Made by a program: the position numbers and the translations under genes | Source of the DNA: Alphaproteobacteria bacterium | GTDB taxonomy: Bacteria; Pseudomonadota; Alphaproteobacteria; Rhizobiales; Hyphomicrobiaceae | Direction: 5' to 3' | Length of the DNA stretch: 64,000 nucleotides | Assembly: GCA_022600345.1 (NCBI GenBank) | Contig: JAHZKP010000047.1 | Location: 18,442 to 82,441, forward strand | Notes under the pieces: model-generated | The model's database searches: none | What the model was told of the DNA's origin: nothing | Seen by the model: only the letters and a program-made list of their open reading frames with translations | Shown here: positions 46,780-55,256 of the stretch, one piece after another | How the letters are laid out: each line of letters begins with the position of its first letter | Position numbering within the stretch: the first letter of the stretch is position 1

Positions 46780-47538
46780 CTACCTAGCCATCCGACGCTC
46801 AGCCCAGCGCACGGCTTCGGCAATTATCAAGGCATAAAGAGCGACGATGAAGCCTGTCAGGACGTTGACCGAGATGATCAACGACAGGATTTGCGCCCAG
46901 TCCAAGGGGATCAGATTTGCCAGCAGGGTCGCGATGACGCTGTCGATATACTGCTTGAGGCTGAAAAGCAGATCGCTGACGTGTTCTATCGACGGCTTGG
47001 CGGGCATGTCGAACACAAGCTGGCGGCCGATATCGGTGAGGGTTGCGACCTTGACGTAGTCCATCGCGGCGGCCAGAGCGATACCACCGGAGAAGATCAA
47101 ACCCATCGGCACGGCGAGACGGAAAAAGCCCCAGTGCGCGGGTTTGGCGCCAAATGAGATCGACAGGCGTCTGAGAAGGCTGGCACCCGCATAAACGGCC
47201 ACGGCAAAAACGACGGCGACGATGAACCGGCGATCATCGTCGGTGCCGGAGAATGTGATCAGCGCGACAAGGCCGGCGACCAGGCCCTTGACGATGGAAT
47301 CTCCCAGCGAAACGATGCGCAGGCCGATCAGGAAGCGGGGACGCTCGGAGTTAAAGTAGAAGGGGTACTCATGCTTGAGGCGCTGATAGTCGAGGTGGAG
47401 GCCGAGCAGGAACGCCAGAAGGGCGGTCAGGGCGGCGAAAACGTAGGGTTGCTGCCAACCCAGCCACGCAAGACCGGCAACGGCCGAGATTTCGCCAGCC
47501 ATGATCAAAGCGTTGACGATAACGCGGAGGACGATCAT
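46780..47538 (-). CDS. Polytopic membrane protein of unknown function
   Basis: I do not recognise this 252-residue protein. It has hydrophobic segments near 4-24, 28-46, 80-98, 104-120, 140-160 and 222-245, and a soluble or amphipathic stretch at 165-210 (QLVFDMPAKPSIEHVSDLLF). GGGAG stands just before the ATG and the codon use is like the neighbours, so it is a real gene. It lies between pepA and mazG, divergent from mazG by 84 bases. No catalytic residues stand out. Confidence 0.75.
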   Translation of the reverse strand: MIVLRVIVNALIMAGEISAVAGLAWLGWQQPYVFAALTALLAFLLGLHLDYQRLKHEYPFYFNSERPRFLIGLRIVSLGDSIVKGLVAGLVALITFSGTDDDRRFIVAVVFAVAVYAGASLLRRLSISFGAKPAHWGFFRLAVPMGLIFSGGIALAAAMDYVKVATLTDIGRQLVFDMPAKPSIEHVSDLLFSLKQYIDSVIATLLANLIPLDWAQILSLIISVNVLTGFIVALYALIIAEAVRWAERRMAR

Positions 47539-47622
47539 ACCCGCTCCCGTAACAATAATGCGCGGGCGGATGTCGCTGCGCTTTTTTCCCTCATGGTGAT
47601 AAGTTAACGGAATTGCAGCCTC

Positions 47623-48492
47623 GTGACCAATCCCGGCCCGAAATCAAAAAGCATTTTCGATCTTCTGGATGTAATGGCGGCGCTAAGGACGCCGGTTACC
47701 GGTTGTCCGTGGGACATCGAGCAGACGTTTGAGACGATCGCGCCTTATACGCTGGAAGAGGCATTCGAGGTGGCCGACGCGATAGAGCGCGGCGACATGA
47801 TCGACCTGAAAGAGGAGTTGGGCGATCTCCTCTTGCAGGTCGTCTATCACGCGCGGATCGCTCAAGAACAAGGCGCGTTTGAGTTTGATGACGTGGCTGA
47901 GGGGATCACGGCGAAGATGATCCGGCGGCACCCTCACGTTTTCGGCACTGCGCAGGAGCGCGCTGAGGGAGCGAAGAAAGGTTCCTGGGACCGGATCAAG
48001 GCCGTCGAAAAGGCTGAGAAGGTGGCGGCGCGTGCTGCTGCCGGAGTGCCCGAAGGGAAGGCGGCATCTTCAAAGGTTCTTGCCGATGTGCCATTGGGGC
48101 TTCCCTCATTGAGCCGGGCCGTAAAGTTGCAGGACAAAGCAGCCAAGGTCGGGTTCGACTGGCCGTCGCTTGCACCGGTTTTCGACAAGATGCGCGAAGA
48201 GCTTGGTGAGTTGGAGGAGGTGGCGTTGGCTGCCGATGGGGCTGAGGGCGCGAAAGGGGCCAATGGCGAGAAGATCAAAGAGGAGTTCGGCGACCTGCTG
48301 TTTGTGATGGCGAATGTCGCGCGGCACTTGAAGCTTGATCCTGAGGCGGCGCTGAGAGGTGCCAACGAGAAATTCCGGCGGCGGTTTTCTTATATCGAAA
48401 AGCGGTTGGCAGATGACGGTCGCGAGCCTGCCGATAGCGATCTGGCCGAAATGGATGCGCTGTGGGATGAGGCGAAGGAGAGTGAGAAGTAG
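47623..48492 (+). CDS. mazG: Nucleoside triphosphate pyrophosphohydrolase MazG
   Basis: MazG hydrolyses NTPs to NMP and PPi and may limit mutagenic nucleotides. The 289-residue protein, GTG start, has GCPWDIEQTFETIAPYTLEE at about 25-44, and two MazG folds with metal-binding EELGDLL (first, near 66-72) and EEFGDLLFVMANVARHL (second, near 223-239). An Ala/Gly-rich insert (DGAEGAKGANGEK) lies between. It sits close to hflX-hfq as in other alphaproteobacteria. Confidence 0.95.
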   Translation: MTNPGPKSKSIFDLLDVMAALRTPVTGCPWDIEQTFETIAPYTLEEAFEVADAIERGDMIDLKEELGDLLLQVVYHARIAQEQGAFEFDDVAEGITAKMIRRHPHVFGTAQERAEGAKKGSWDRIKAVEKAEKVAARAAAGVPEGKAASSKVLADVPLGLPSLSRAVKLQDKAAKVGFDWPSLAPVFDKMREELGELEEVALAADGAEGAKGANGEKIKEEFGDLLFVMANVARHLKLDPEAALRGANEKFRRRFSYIEKRLADDGREPADSDLAEMDALWDEAKESEK

Positions 48493-48669
48493 CGCGAGAG
48501 GGCGTTCGAGGCGCGTAAAAAGATTTCGCTTGCGCGACTGGGGCCGCGCTAAAGCGCGCTCAACTTCGGTGGACTCGCTTTAGCATTGTTCGCTCACGGA
48601 CCGTTCCGGCATTCTGCCGGGCCCTACGCGGGTGCGGCGCTCGCGCCGGGGCTGCGGTCGCAGCACTGA

Positions 48670-48694
48670 CCGCGTCCATTAAAATTGAACACGG
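48670..48694. repeat. Second copy of the CCGTGTCCAT ... GAACACGG hairpin (family B)
   Basis: CCGCGTCCATTAAAATTGAA followed by CACGG: similar to 16936-16962 in both arms, loop and the trailing CTAG; here the stem has one C-A mismatch. Confidence 0.75.
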
Positions 48695-48719
48695 TCTAGC
48701 CCGTCTTTCTCACAGGGGA

Positions 48720-48748
48720 GTGGAGCCGCCCGGTCCCTCCACCTTTTT
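48720..48748 (+). terminator. Rho-independent terminator, probably of mazG
   Basis: GTGGAG (48720-48725) pairs with CTCCAC (48737-48742), then CTTTTTG. It is 228 bases past the mazG stop, after the repeat. Confidence 0.65.
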
Positions 48749-48878
48749 GTATTGATTGGGTTGGGGTTCTGCTCAACTGAAGAATTGGCAGGCTGAAACC
48801 AGTTTTGTAGCATGAAGCGTTGATTGTGCGGCTGTCATTGCCTGGGTCCGGCAGCACGCGCCCGTGAGGAGTCCGGAC

Positions 48879-49250
48879 ATGAAACTCGGTGCATTTTCCG
48901 TCAGTCTTAGTGTCAAAAACTTGGCCGCTTCGAAGGCCTTTTACAAGAAACTCGGGTTTGCAGTATTTGGCGGCGACGAGGATCAAGGCTGGCTCATCAT
49001 GAAAAATGACGCTGCCGTTATCGGTTTGTTTCAGGGCATGTTCGAGAAGAACATACTTACATTCAATCCGGGGTGGGACTCAGATGTCCAAGCGTTGGAG
49101 CGTTTCACCGATGTGCGTGAGCTGCAACGGCAGCTAAGAGCGGATGGCGTGGAGTTTCAAAGCGAGGCCGATGAAACTGCAACGGGGCCTGCCAGTTTTC
49201 TCATCCTCGATCCGGATGGCAATCCCGTGCTGGTCGATCAGCACGTGTGA
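48879..49250 (+). CDS. VOC (glyoxalase/bleomycin resistance) family protein
   Basis: The 123-residue protein from the ATG at 48879 (GAGGAG 8-9 bases upstream) is a single VOC module: FSVSLSVKNLAASKAFYKKL, GWLIMKNDAAVIGLFQG and a C-terminal ILDPDGNPVLVDQH with a metal-ligand-type position. Substrate unknown; many members are small-molecule lyases or binding proteins. It does not have the full residue set of lactoylglutathione lyase. Confidence 0.88.
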   Translation: MKLGAFSVSLSVKNLAASKAFYKKLGFAVFGGDEDQGWLIMKNDAAVIGLFQGMFEKNILTFNPGWDSDVQALERFTDVRELQRQLRADGVEFQSEADETATGPASFLILDPDGNPVLVDQHV

Positions 49251-49365
49251 CCCGCATCGAGGCATGGCAGCGTGGCGCGAACGGCAGAAGCATTATATTC
49301 GCGTAACACGGAGACGGTTTTGGCTTCAGTGCCGCTCCGGTTGTGATGGCTGAGATTCCGGCTGA

Positions 49366-50721
49366 TCACTCGACGCGCAGTTCGTGGGACTGCAACTGGG
49401 CCAGGAGTCGACCACGCTTTTCAGCAGCAATGCGGACCTGGACGCGGGTGTTGCCTTCGTCATCGGTCGCGCGGTCCAGGACTTCGGCATTCTCGTGGAG
49501 CCAGGCGAGCAACTTGCCCTCTTTGCCGGGCAGGACCAGGGTCAGATAGGTATCATCGACGCCAAGGCGTTCATCTATGGCCGTCAGCAAGTCATCGATG
49601 CCGTCGCCTGTTAGGGCGGAGACGCAGACGGGGGCATGATCCTCGAAATTGGCTGCCGCAATGGCTTCCTGGCGCGTAACCGGCGAGAGGCGGTCGATTT
49701 TGTTCCAAACTTCGATGGCGGCGCGGTCGGCAGGTGTCATGTCGATATCGAGGCCGGCCAATACCTGTTCGACGTCGTTGCGCTGGGCGTCGGTTTCAGG
49801 ATGCGAAATGTCGCGAACGTGCAGGATCAGATCGGCTTCGACGACCTCTTCGAGGGTCGCGCGGAAGGCGGCAACGAGCATGGTCGGCAGGTTTGAAATG
49901 AAGCCCACCGTATCTGACAGGATGATGCGGCGGCCTGAAGGAAGTTTGACTTCACGCATCGTTGGATCGAGCGTTGCAAAGACCTGGTCTTCGGCCAGCA
50001 CTTCGGCTCCAGTGACGCGATTGAACAGAGTCGATTTGCCGGCGTTGGTATAGCCGACGATGGCGACAATCGGATAGGGCACCTTGCGGCGGCCGGCGCG
50101 GTGCAGTTCGCGTGTTTTGACGACCTGGGTCAATTCCTTGCGTATGCCGTCGATGCGTGTCTGGATCATACGGCGGTCGAGTTCGATTTGGGCTTCGCCC
50201 GGGCCGCCAACGAAGCTTGCCCCGCCGCCGCCACCGCCACGCTGGCGCTCAAGGTGGGTCCAGGCGCGGACGAGGCGGCCCTTTTGATAGTTGAGGTGGG
50301 CGAGTTCGACTTGTAGGCGCCCCTCACGCGTGCGGGCGCGCTCGCCGAAGATTTCCAGGATCAAGCCGGTGCGGTCGAGGACCTTGCAATTCCAGGCTTC
50401 CTCCAGATTGCGCTGCTGGACCGGGCTGACGGCGTGATCGATGATGGCCAGTTCGGCTTTTTGAGCGCCGATGAGTTCGCCAAGTTCCTCGACTTTGCCG
50501 GTGCCAAACAACGTACCCGGTTTGGGGCTGGCGATTGAGACGGTTCTGGCGTCGAGAATGTCGAGGTTGATCGCTTCAGCCAGGCCCACTGCTTCGGCAA
50601 GGCGCTCTTCAGGAGAATGGCCCGGTGGCGATCCTGCAGATTGTTGGGCGCGCTCGGTCCGCGTCAGGATCGGCACCACGACGACGGCGCGCGAAGGGAT
50701 CTCCGCGCGCTTGAGCTGCAA
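49366..50721 (-). CDS. hflX: Ribosome-associated GTPase HflX
   Basis: HflX splits stalled ribosomes. From the TTG at 50721 the protein is 451 residues: the N-terminal HflX domain ([34 protein letters not shown]), the Gly-rich linker RGGGGGG (161-167) followed by GGPGE, G1 VGYTNAGKS (222-230), then DTVGFI and NKID. The open frame continues upstream without a stop to the hfq end, and the strongest Shine-Dalgarno (TAGGAG) there precedes an ATA codon, so the true start is uncertain (see findings). It follows hfq, as in E. coli. Confidence 0.93.
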   Translation of the reverse strand: MQLKRAEIPSRAVVVVPILTRTERAQQSAGSPPGHSPEERLAEAVGLAEAINLDILDARTVSIASPKPGTLFGTGKVEELGELIGAQKAELAIIDHAVSPVQQRNLEEAWNCKVLDRTGLILEIFGERARTREGRLQVELAHLNYQKGRLVRAWTHLERQRGGGGGGASFVGGPGEAQIELDRRMIQTRIDGIRKELTQVVKTRELHRAGRRKVPYPIVAIVGYTNAGKSTLFNRVTGAEVLAEDQVFATLDPTMREVKLPSGRRIILSDTVGFISNLPTMLVAAFRATLEEVVEADLILHVRDISHPETDAQRNDVEQVLAGLDIDMTPADRAAIEVWNKIDRLSPVTRQEAIAAANFEDHAPVCVSALTGDGIDDLLTAIDERLGVDDTYLTLVLPGKEGKLLAWLHENAEVLDRATDDEGNTRVQVRIAAEKRGRLLAQLQSHELRVE

Positions 50722-50788
50722 CGAACCGCCTTGAATATCGGCCGGGCCGCCGTCAGTGGGTGGGGTCGGTTTGTCTATCGTCCAGCTC

Positions 50789-51043
50789 CTAACCGGAGTT
50801 GTCTTCGGTTTCTTCGTTGTCCATCAGGTTGACGGGCTGACCGGGCATGATGGTGGATATGGCATGCTTGTAGACAAGTTGCGAGTGGCCATCGCGGCGG
50901 AGTAAAACGCAAAAATTGTCGAACCAGGTGACGATGCCCTGCAGTTTAACGCCGTTGATGAGAAATATTGTCAGCGGAGTTTTCTGCTTTCGGACGTGGT
51001 TTAAAAATGTGTCTTGGAGACTTTGCACTTTTTCTGACGGCAT
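50789..51043 (-). CDS. hfq: RNA chaperone Hfq
   Basis: Hfq binds sRNA and mRNA as a hexamer. The 84-residue protein has the Sm1 part [20 protein letters not shown] and Sm2 [10 protein letters not shown], with the proximal-face residues in the usual places. The C-terminal tail is very short ([18 protein letters not shown]), typical of alphaproteobacteria. The start follows an AAGAAA-like weak Shine-Dalgarno. Confidence 0.97.
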   Translation of the reverse strand: MPSEKVQSLQDTFLNHVRKQKTPLTIFLINGVKLQGIVTWFDNFCVLLRRDGHSQLVYKHAISTIMPGQPVNLMDNEETEDNSG

Positions 51044-51433
51044 TTTTCTTATCCGTTTTATTTATTTTGTGTACCAGGTCATTAACGTGCCTGGTCCGTT
51101 TGGCTCATGTGCCGATTATTATAGACGAGCAATGCTAAAATTCCATCATTGTTGCACTGCATACAAAGTATTTGTCGGCTCACTGATCGCCCCCTGGTTG
51201 GCACTCGCAGAGGCCGGGTACAGTGCTTCGATTTAGGTAGGAAACGGGGCTTTACTTTGCCAGGTGGCGGCCGCTGAACTGGCTCTGGCCCGCGGCGAAA
51301 AATTGCTGAGAGTTAACTCGCCTTTGAGTCGAAAGACTATGGCTACTTTGGAGTCGGTTTGCCTAGTCGTGGTGCACCTGGCAGGTCGGTGGGCGTGCAG
51401 ACGGCTAATCGCGGTGTGTCGGGAGGGCGCTTC
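51044..51433. promoter_or_regulatory. Spacer between hfq and the transaminase gene
   Basis: About 390 bases without a gene, AT-richer than the surroundings near 51045-51190. It should contain the hfq promoter on the minus strand. I found no clear terminator for the transaminase. Confidence 0.4.
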
Positions 51434-52297
51434 TTAGAGCTGTGAATGTTCGGCGATTTGGTGGAAGGCTGAGCGAAGCCGCTGCGCGATTGGACCGGGC
51501 TTGCCGTCTGCAACTTTGTGACCGTCGATCGCAATCACGGGCATGACGGTGGCGCTGGCGGATGTGGAAAAGGCTTCGGTGGCGCCTTTGACGTCGCTGG
51601 GTGTAAAGGCGCGTTCCTCGATTTGCAGCGAGAGGTGGCTGGCGACATCGATCAAGGTGCGCCGGGTTATGCCAGGCAGCAGGGCCTTGGATAACGACCG
51701 GGTCTGCAGTTTGCCTTCGGTGTTGACGATCCATGCGTTTGTCGAGGCGCCTTCGGTGATGAAGCCATCCTGGTCGACGAACCAGGCATCCTGGGCGCCG
51801 GCTTCTCTTGCCTGTCGTTTGGCAAGCGTGGCGGGAAGCAACATCACGGTTTTAATATCGCACCTTTGCCACCGGATGTCGGGCGTGGTGATGATCGAGA
51901 TGCCATCCTGGGCGGCTTTCTCGCGGGCAGAAGCCGATATCTGGCGGGCAATGCAAACCAACGTCGGGCTCAGTCCGCCGGGGGGCACGAAAAAGTCTCG
52001 CGGGGCAGCTCCGCGGGTAATCTGGAGGTAGACCAGCCCATCACGAATCCGGTTGCGTTTCACGACCTGGGAGATGACGTGGAGCAGTGCGGGGCGCGAC
52101 ATCGGCGGGGGAATGGATAATTCGCGCAAGGAGTTGTCCAAGCGCTGAAGATGCCGGGTTGCATCGACCAATTGGCGGGCGGCGATTTCGATCACTTCGT
52201 AGACGGCATCGGCGAATTGAAAGCCGCGGTCCTCAACGTGAATTGTCGCTTCATCGTAGCGGCGGTACTGGCCGTTGACATAAACGATGCGGCTCAT
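51434..52297 (-). CDS. D-amino-acid transaminase
   Basis: A 287-residue class IV PLP aminotransferase. It matches D-amino-acid transaminases (Dat): start YVNGQYRRYDEATIHVEDRG, with the PLP lysine in DIKTVMLLPA (near 148) and TEGASTNAWIV at 180-190. This would make D-Glu or D-Ala for the wall; a branched-chain or lyase relative is possible but less likely. In other alphaproteobacteria dat is often beside trkA and hfq. It is preceded by trkA with 124 bases between. Confidence 0.88.
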   Translation of the reverse strand: MSRIVYVNGQYRRYDEATIHVEDRGFQFADAVYEVIEIAARQLVDATRHLQRLDNSLRELSIPPPMSRPALLHVISQVVKRNRIRDGLVYLQITRGAAPRDFFVPPGGLSPTLVCIARQISASAREKAAQDGISIITTPDIRWQRCDIKTVMLLPATLAKRQAREAGAQDAWFVDQDGFITEGASTNAWIVNTEGKLQTRSLSKALLPGITRRTLIDVASHLSLQIEERAFTPSDVKGATEAFSTSASATVMPVIAIDGHKVADGKPGPIAQRLRSAFHQIAEHSQL

Positions 52298-52421
52298 GGG
52301 GGCACCTTAAGGGTTCGGTGTCGGTTTGGCTGGTGGCTGGATAAGCGCGGCTTGGCTGTCGTGGCTACTGGACTCGACTGGAGTGAACTAGATGCAACCG
52401 AACTCGACGCAACTCATCTGA

Positions 52422-53798
52422 TTAGAAGTAATCCGGGCTGACGCGGAACATCTGTTCGACTTCACGGATGTACTCGGTCAAAGCAAACAGGACAACGCGG
52501 TCCTTTACTTCCAGATGCGTCCGGCCGGTGGGCATGATGATTTTTCCGCCGCGAAGGACAGCACCGATGCGCACGCCTTCGTTGATTTTCAAATCGCGTA
52601 GCGGCTTTTCAAGGATCGGCGCGGTTTCTAAAATCTCAGCTTCGATGATCTCGCCGGCTCCGTTATGGATCGAATGAACGCCACGGATACGCCCGCGCCG
52701 GACGTGCTGGAGCACGCTGCTGACAGTGACCGATCGCGGGTTGATCTGCGAGTCGATGCCCAGCGATCGGATCATGCCGGAGTAGTTTGCCGAATTGATC
52801 AGGGCAAGGCTTGAGGCGCAGCCAAGTTGTTTCGACAGGGCTGCTGTCAACAGGTTTGCCTGTTCGTCGTTGGTCACCGCAACGATGGTATCGGCTGATT
52901 CAATGTCGGCTTCGCGCAGCATATCTTCGTTAAGGGCGGAGCCGTGCAGCACGACGACGCGGTCGAGCTGTTCGGCGATTTTGACGGCGCGGGCGCGGGA
53001 TTTCTCGATGACCTTGACGCGTGCGTTGGGTTGCAGCTTTTCGAGCGAGCGGGCCAGATAGAGGCCGATGTTGCCGCCACCGGCGATGACAATGCGGCGG
53101 GCCTGTTGTTCCTCGTGGCCGAAGATCTGTAGCGTGCGGGCGACCTGGTTGGTCGGCATCACCATGTAAGCTTCGTCGCCTTCCTCCAGTTCGTCGTTTT
53201 TTCGTGTGGCGATGAGTTGGCCGTTGCGGACAATTGCAACGACGACGGTTGGCAGGTCGGGGAATAGTTCGGCTAACTGGTGCAGCGGAGTATTGAGGAC
53301 CGGGCAATCCGCGCCGCAGTGGACGCCGGCTGCAAGGACCTCCTGATCGGCGAAGCTGGCGGTGTCGAAAGCGCCGGGCAATTCCAGGCGGCGCAATACG
53401 GTCGAGCCGACCTCGATCTCAGGCGAAATGATATGATCGATGGCCATGGACTGGCGGGAGAACAACTCGCCAAACCTCTTGTCGAGGTAGCTTTGCGCCC
53501 GAACGCGCGCCAGTTTGGTTGGAACGTTGAACAGGGTATGGGCGACCTGGCAGGACACCATGTTGACTTCGTCGTGGAGTGTGACGGCAATGAGCATGTC
53601 GGAATCGACTGCACCAGCGCGTTCCAGCACATCGGGGTGTGCGGCGTTGCCCTGGAAGGCGCGCACGTCGAGGACCTCGTTGGCGCGGGTGACAAGGTCT
53701 TCGCTGGCATCGATGATGGAGACGTCATTGCCTTCTGACGACAGACGCTCGGCGATGCCGAAGCCAACCTGTCCGGCGCCGCAGACGATAATCTTCAT
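52422..53798 (-). CDS. trkA: Trk potassium uptake protein TrkA
   Basis: TrkA is the cytoplasmic regulatory subunit of the Trk K+ channel. The 458-residue protein has two RCK_N/RCK_C pairs: NAD-binding GAGQVGFGIAE at 7-17 and GGGNIGLYLARSLE near 238-251, each followed by a TrkA-C domain. The channel subunit TrkH/TrkG is not in the window. It follows ntrX by 56 bases, the usual alphaproteobacterial order. Confidence 0.95.
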   Translation of the reverse strand: MKIIVCGAGQVGFGIAERLSSEGNDVSIIDASEDLVTRANEVLDVRAFQGNAAHPDVLERAGAVDSDMLIAVTLHDEVNMVSCQVAHTLFNVPTKLARVRAQSYLDKRFGELFSRQSMAIDHIISPEIEVGSTVLRRLELPGAFDTASFADQEVLAAGVHCGADCPVLNTPLHQLAELFPDLPTVVVAIVRNGQLIATRKNDELEEGDEAYMVMPTNQVARTLQIFGHEEQQARRIVIAGGGNIGLYLARSLEKLQPNARVKVIEKSRARAVKIAEQLDRVVVLHGSALNEDMLREADIESADTIVAVTNDEQANLLTAALSKQLGCASSLALINSANYSGMIRSLGIDSQINPRSVTVSSVLQHVRRGRIRGVHSIHNGAGEIIEAEILETAPILEKPLRDLKINEGVRIGAVLRGGKIIMPTGRTHLEVKDRVVLFALTEYIREVEQMFRVSPDYF

Positions 53799-53854
53799 GC
53801 CGCTTAATCCCGCTACTTTATGATCCCTGGCGGCTCACCGATGGTGCCGTTGAA

Positions 53855-55255
53855 TCAGCCAGCCTGCCGGTTTTCAGCCTGGCGGTGCTCGGAGGATACG
53901 CCCAGCGCGCGCAACTTGCGGTGCAAGGCCGATCGCTCCATACCGACGAATTCCGCGGTGCGCGAGATGTTTCCACCGAAGCGGTTTATTTGCGCCAGCA
54001 GGTATTCGCGCTCAAAGATTTCGCGGGCTTCGCGCAACGGCAGGGACATCAGGTGCTCGGCACCGCCGTTAACCGGCAGTGGCACGTTCGAGCCGATCTC
54101 GTCGGGCAGCATCTCGGCGGTAATCATGCCGCTGGGATCGCCGCCGGTCAGGATCATCAGGCGTTCGATATTGTTGCGCAGCTCACGGATATTGCCGGGC
54201 CAGTCGTGGGCCTGAAGGACGGCAACGGCATCTTCGCCGATCTGACGCGGCGACAGGCCTGATGACTGGGCGAGCTGCTCGATGAAGAATTCAATTAGCG
54301 CGGGGATATCATCGCGGCGTTCAGCAAGGCTTGGTACGCGCAATGGGACAACGTTGAGGCGATGGTAGAGATCCTCGCGAAAGCGGCCTTCGCGCATTTC
54401 GGTTTCAAGGTCGCGGCTGGTGGAGGAAATGATCCGGACGTCGACTTTGACCTTTTGCGCGCCGCCGATGCGAAGGAATTTTTGTTCGACCAGGACGCGT
54501 AGGACCTTGCCCTGGGTCTCCAATGGCATGTCTGCGATCTCGTCGATATACAGCGTGCCGCCATGTGATTCTTCCAATGCACCGACCTTGCGCGGGCCGC
54601 CGGTCCTATCTTCGGTGCCAAACATTTCCTCTTCGACACGATCGGGGGCCATGGCGGCTGCATTGAGGACCACGAAGGGACCATCGCAACGGTGCGACTT
54701 GACGTGGATCATGCGGGCGGCGAGTTCCTTGCCGGTGCCCGAAGCTCCGCGAATTAGGATGCGGCTGTTGGTTGGGGCAACGCGCTCGACCTGACCGCGC
54801 AACTGGTTCATGGCGACCGATTTGCCGATCATGTCGACGGAGACGTTGGAGCGCTCGCGCAGTTCGCGGACTTCGCGTTTGAGCTGCGAGGCTTCCAGCG
54901 CGCGCAGCGTGACCAGGATCAGGCGGTCGGCCTTGAAGGGTTTTTCGATATAATCGTAGGCGCCGCGCCTGATGGCCGTAACGGCGGTTTCGATGTTGCC
55001 ATGTCCTGAAATGATGACGACGGGCAACTCGGGGTAGGCCTTCTTGATGATTGTGAGGACTTCGAGCCCGTCGAGGCGGCTGCCTTGAAGCCAGATGTCG
55101 AGGATGACGAGCTGGGGCCGCCGCTCCTCGATTGAGCGGAGGGCCTCGTCGCTATCGCGGGCGACGCGCGGGGCGTGACCTTCATCTTCGAGGATTCCGG
55201 AAATCAAGTCTCTGATGTCGGCTTCGTCATCGACGATCAAGATATCTGCGGCCAT
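53855..55255 (-). CDS. ntrX: Nitrogen response regulator NtrX, no GAFTGA motif
   Basis: The 466-residue regulator has a receiver domain with the phospho-Asp D53 (VILDIWL), an AAA+ domain with Walker A GASGTGKE at 170-177 and DEIADMPLETQGKVLRVL, and a Fis-type DNA-binding end (FGGNISRTAEFVGMERSALHRKLRALG). The position where sigma-54 activators carry GAFTGA reads MFGTEDRTGGPRKVGA (211-226) instead, so contact with sigma-54 should be lost. NtrX probably regulates sigma-70 promoters or acts as repressor. Start 1 base after the ntrY stop. Confidence 0.94.
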   Translation of the reverse strand: MAADILIVDDEADIRDLISGILEDEGHAPRVARDSDEALRSIEERRPQLVILDIWLQGSRLDGLEVLTIIKKAYPELPVVIISGHGNIETAVTAIRRGAYDYIEKPFKADRLILVTLRALEASQLKREVRELRERSNVSVDMIGKSVAMNQLRGQVERVAPTNSRILIRGASGTGKELAARMIHVKSHRCDGPFVVLNAAAMAPDRVEEEMFGTEDRTGGPRKVGALEESHGGTLYIDEIADMPLETQGKVLRVLVEQKFLRIGGAQKVKVDVRIISSTSRDLETEMREGRFREDLYHRLNVVPLRVPSLAERRDDIPALIEFFIEQLAQSSGLSPRQIGEDAVAVLQAHDWPGNIRELRNNIERLMILTGGDPSGMITAEMLPDEIGSNVPLPVNGGAEHLMSLPLREAREIFEREYLLAQINRFGGNISRTAEFVGMERSALHRKLRALGVSSEHRQAENRQAG

Positions 55256-55256
55256 G

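Larger units (their letters stand above)
48493..48878. other. Spacer with dispersed repeat and terminator
   Basis: This 386-base spacer has no gene. It carries GC-rich hairpin-like sequence at 48540-48665, the family B hairpin at 48670-48694 and a terminator at 48720-48748. The bases just before the VOC start give GAGGAG. Confidence 0.6.
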
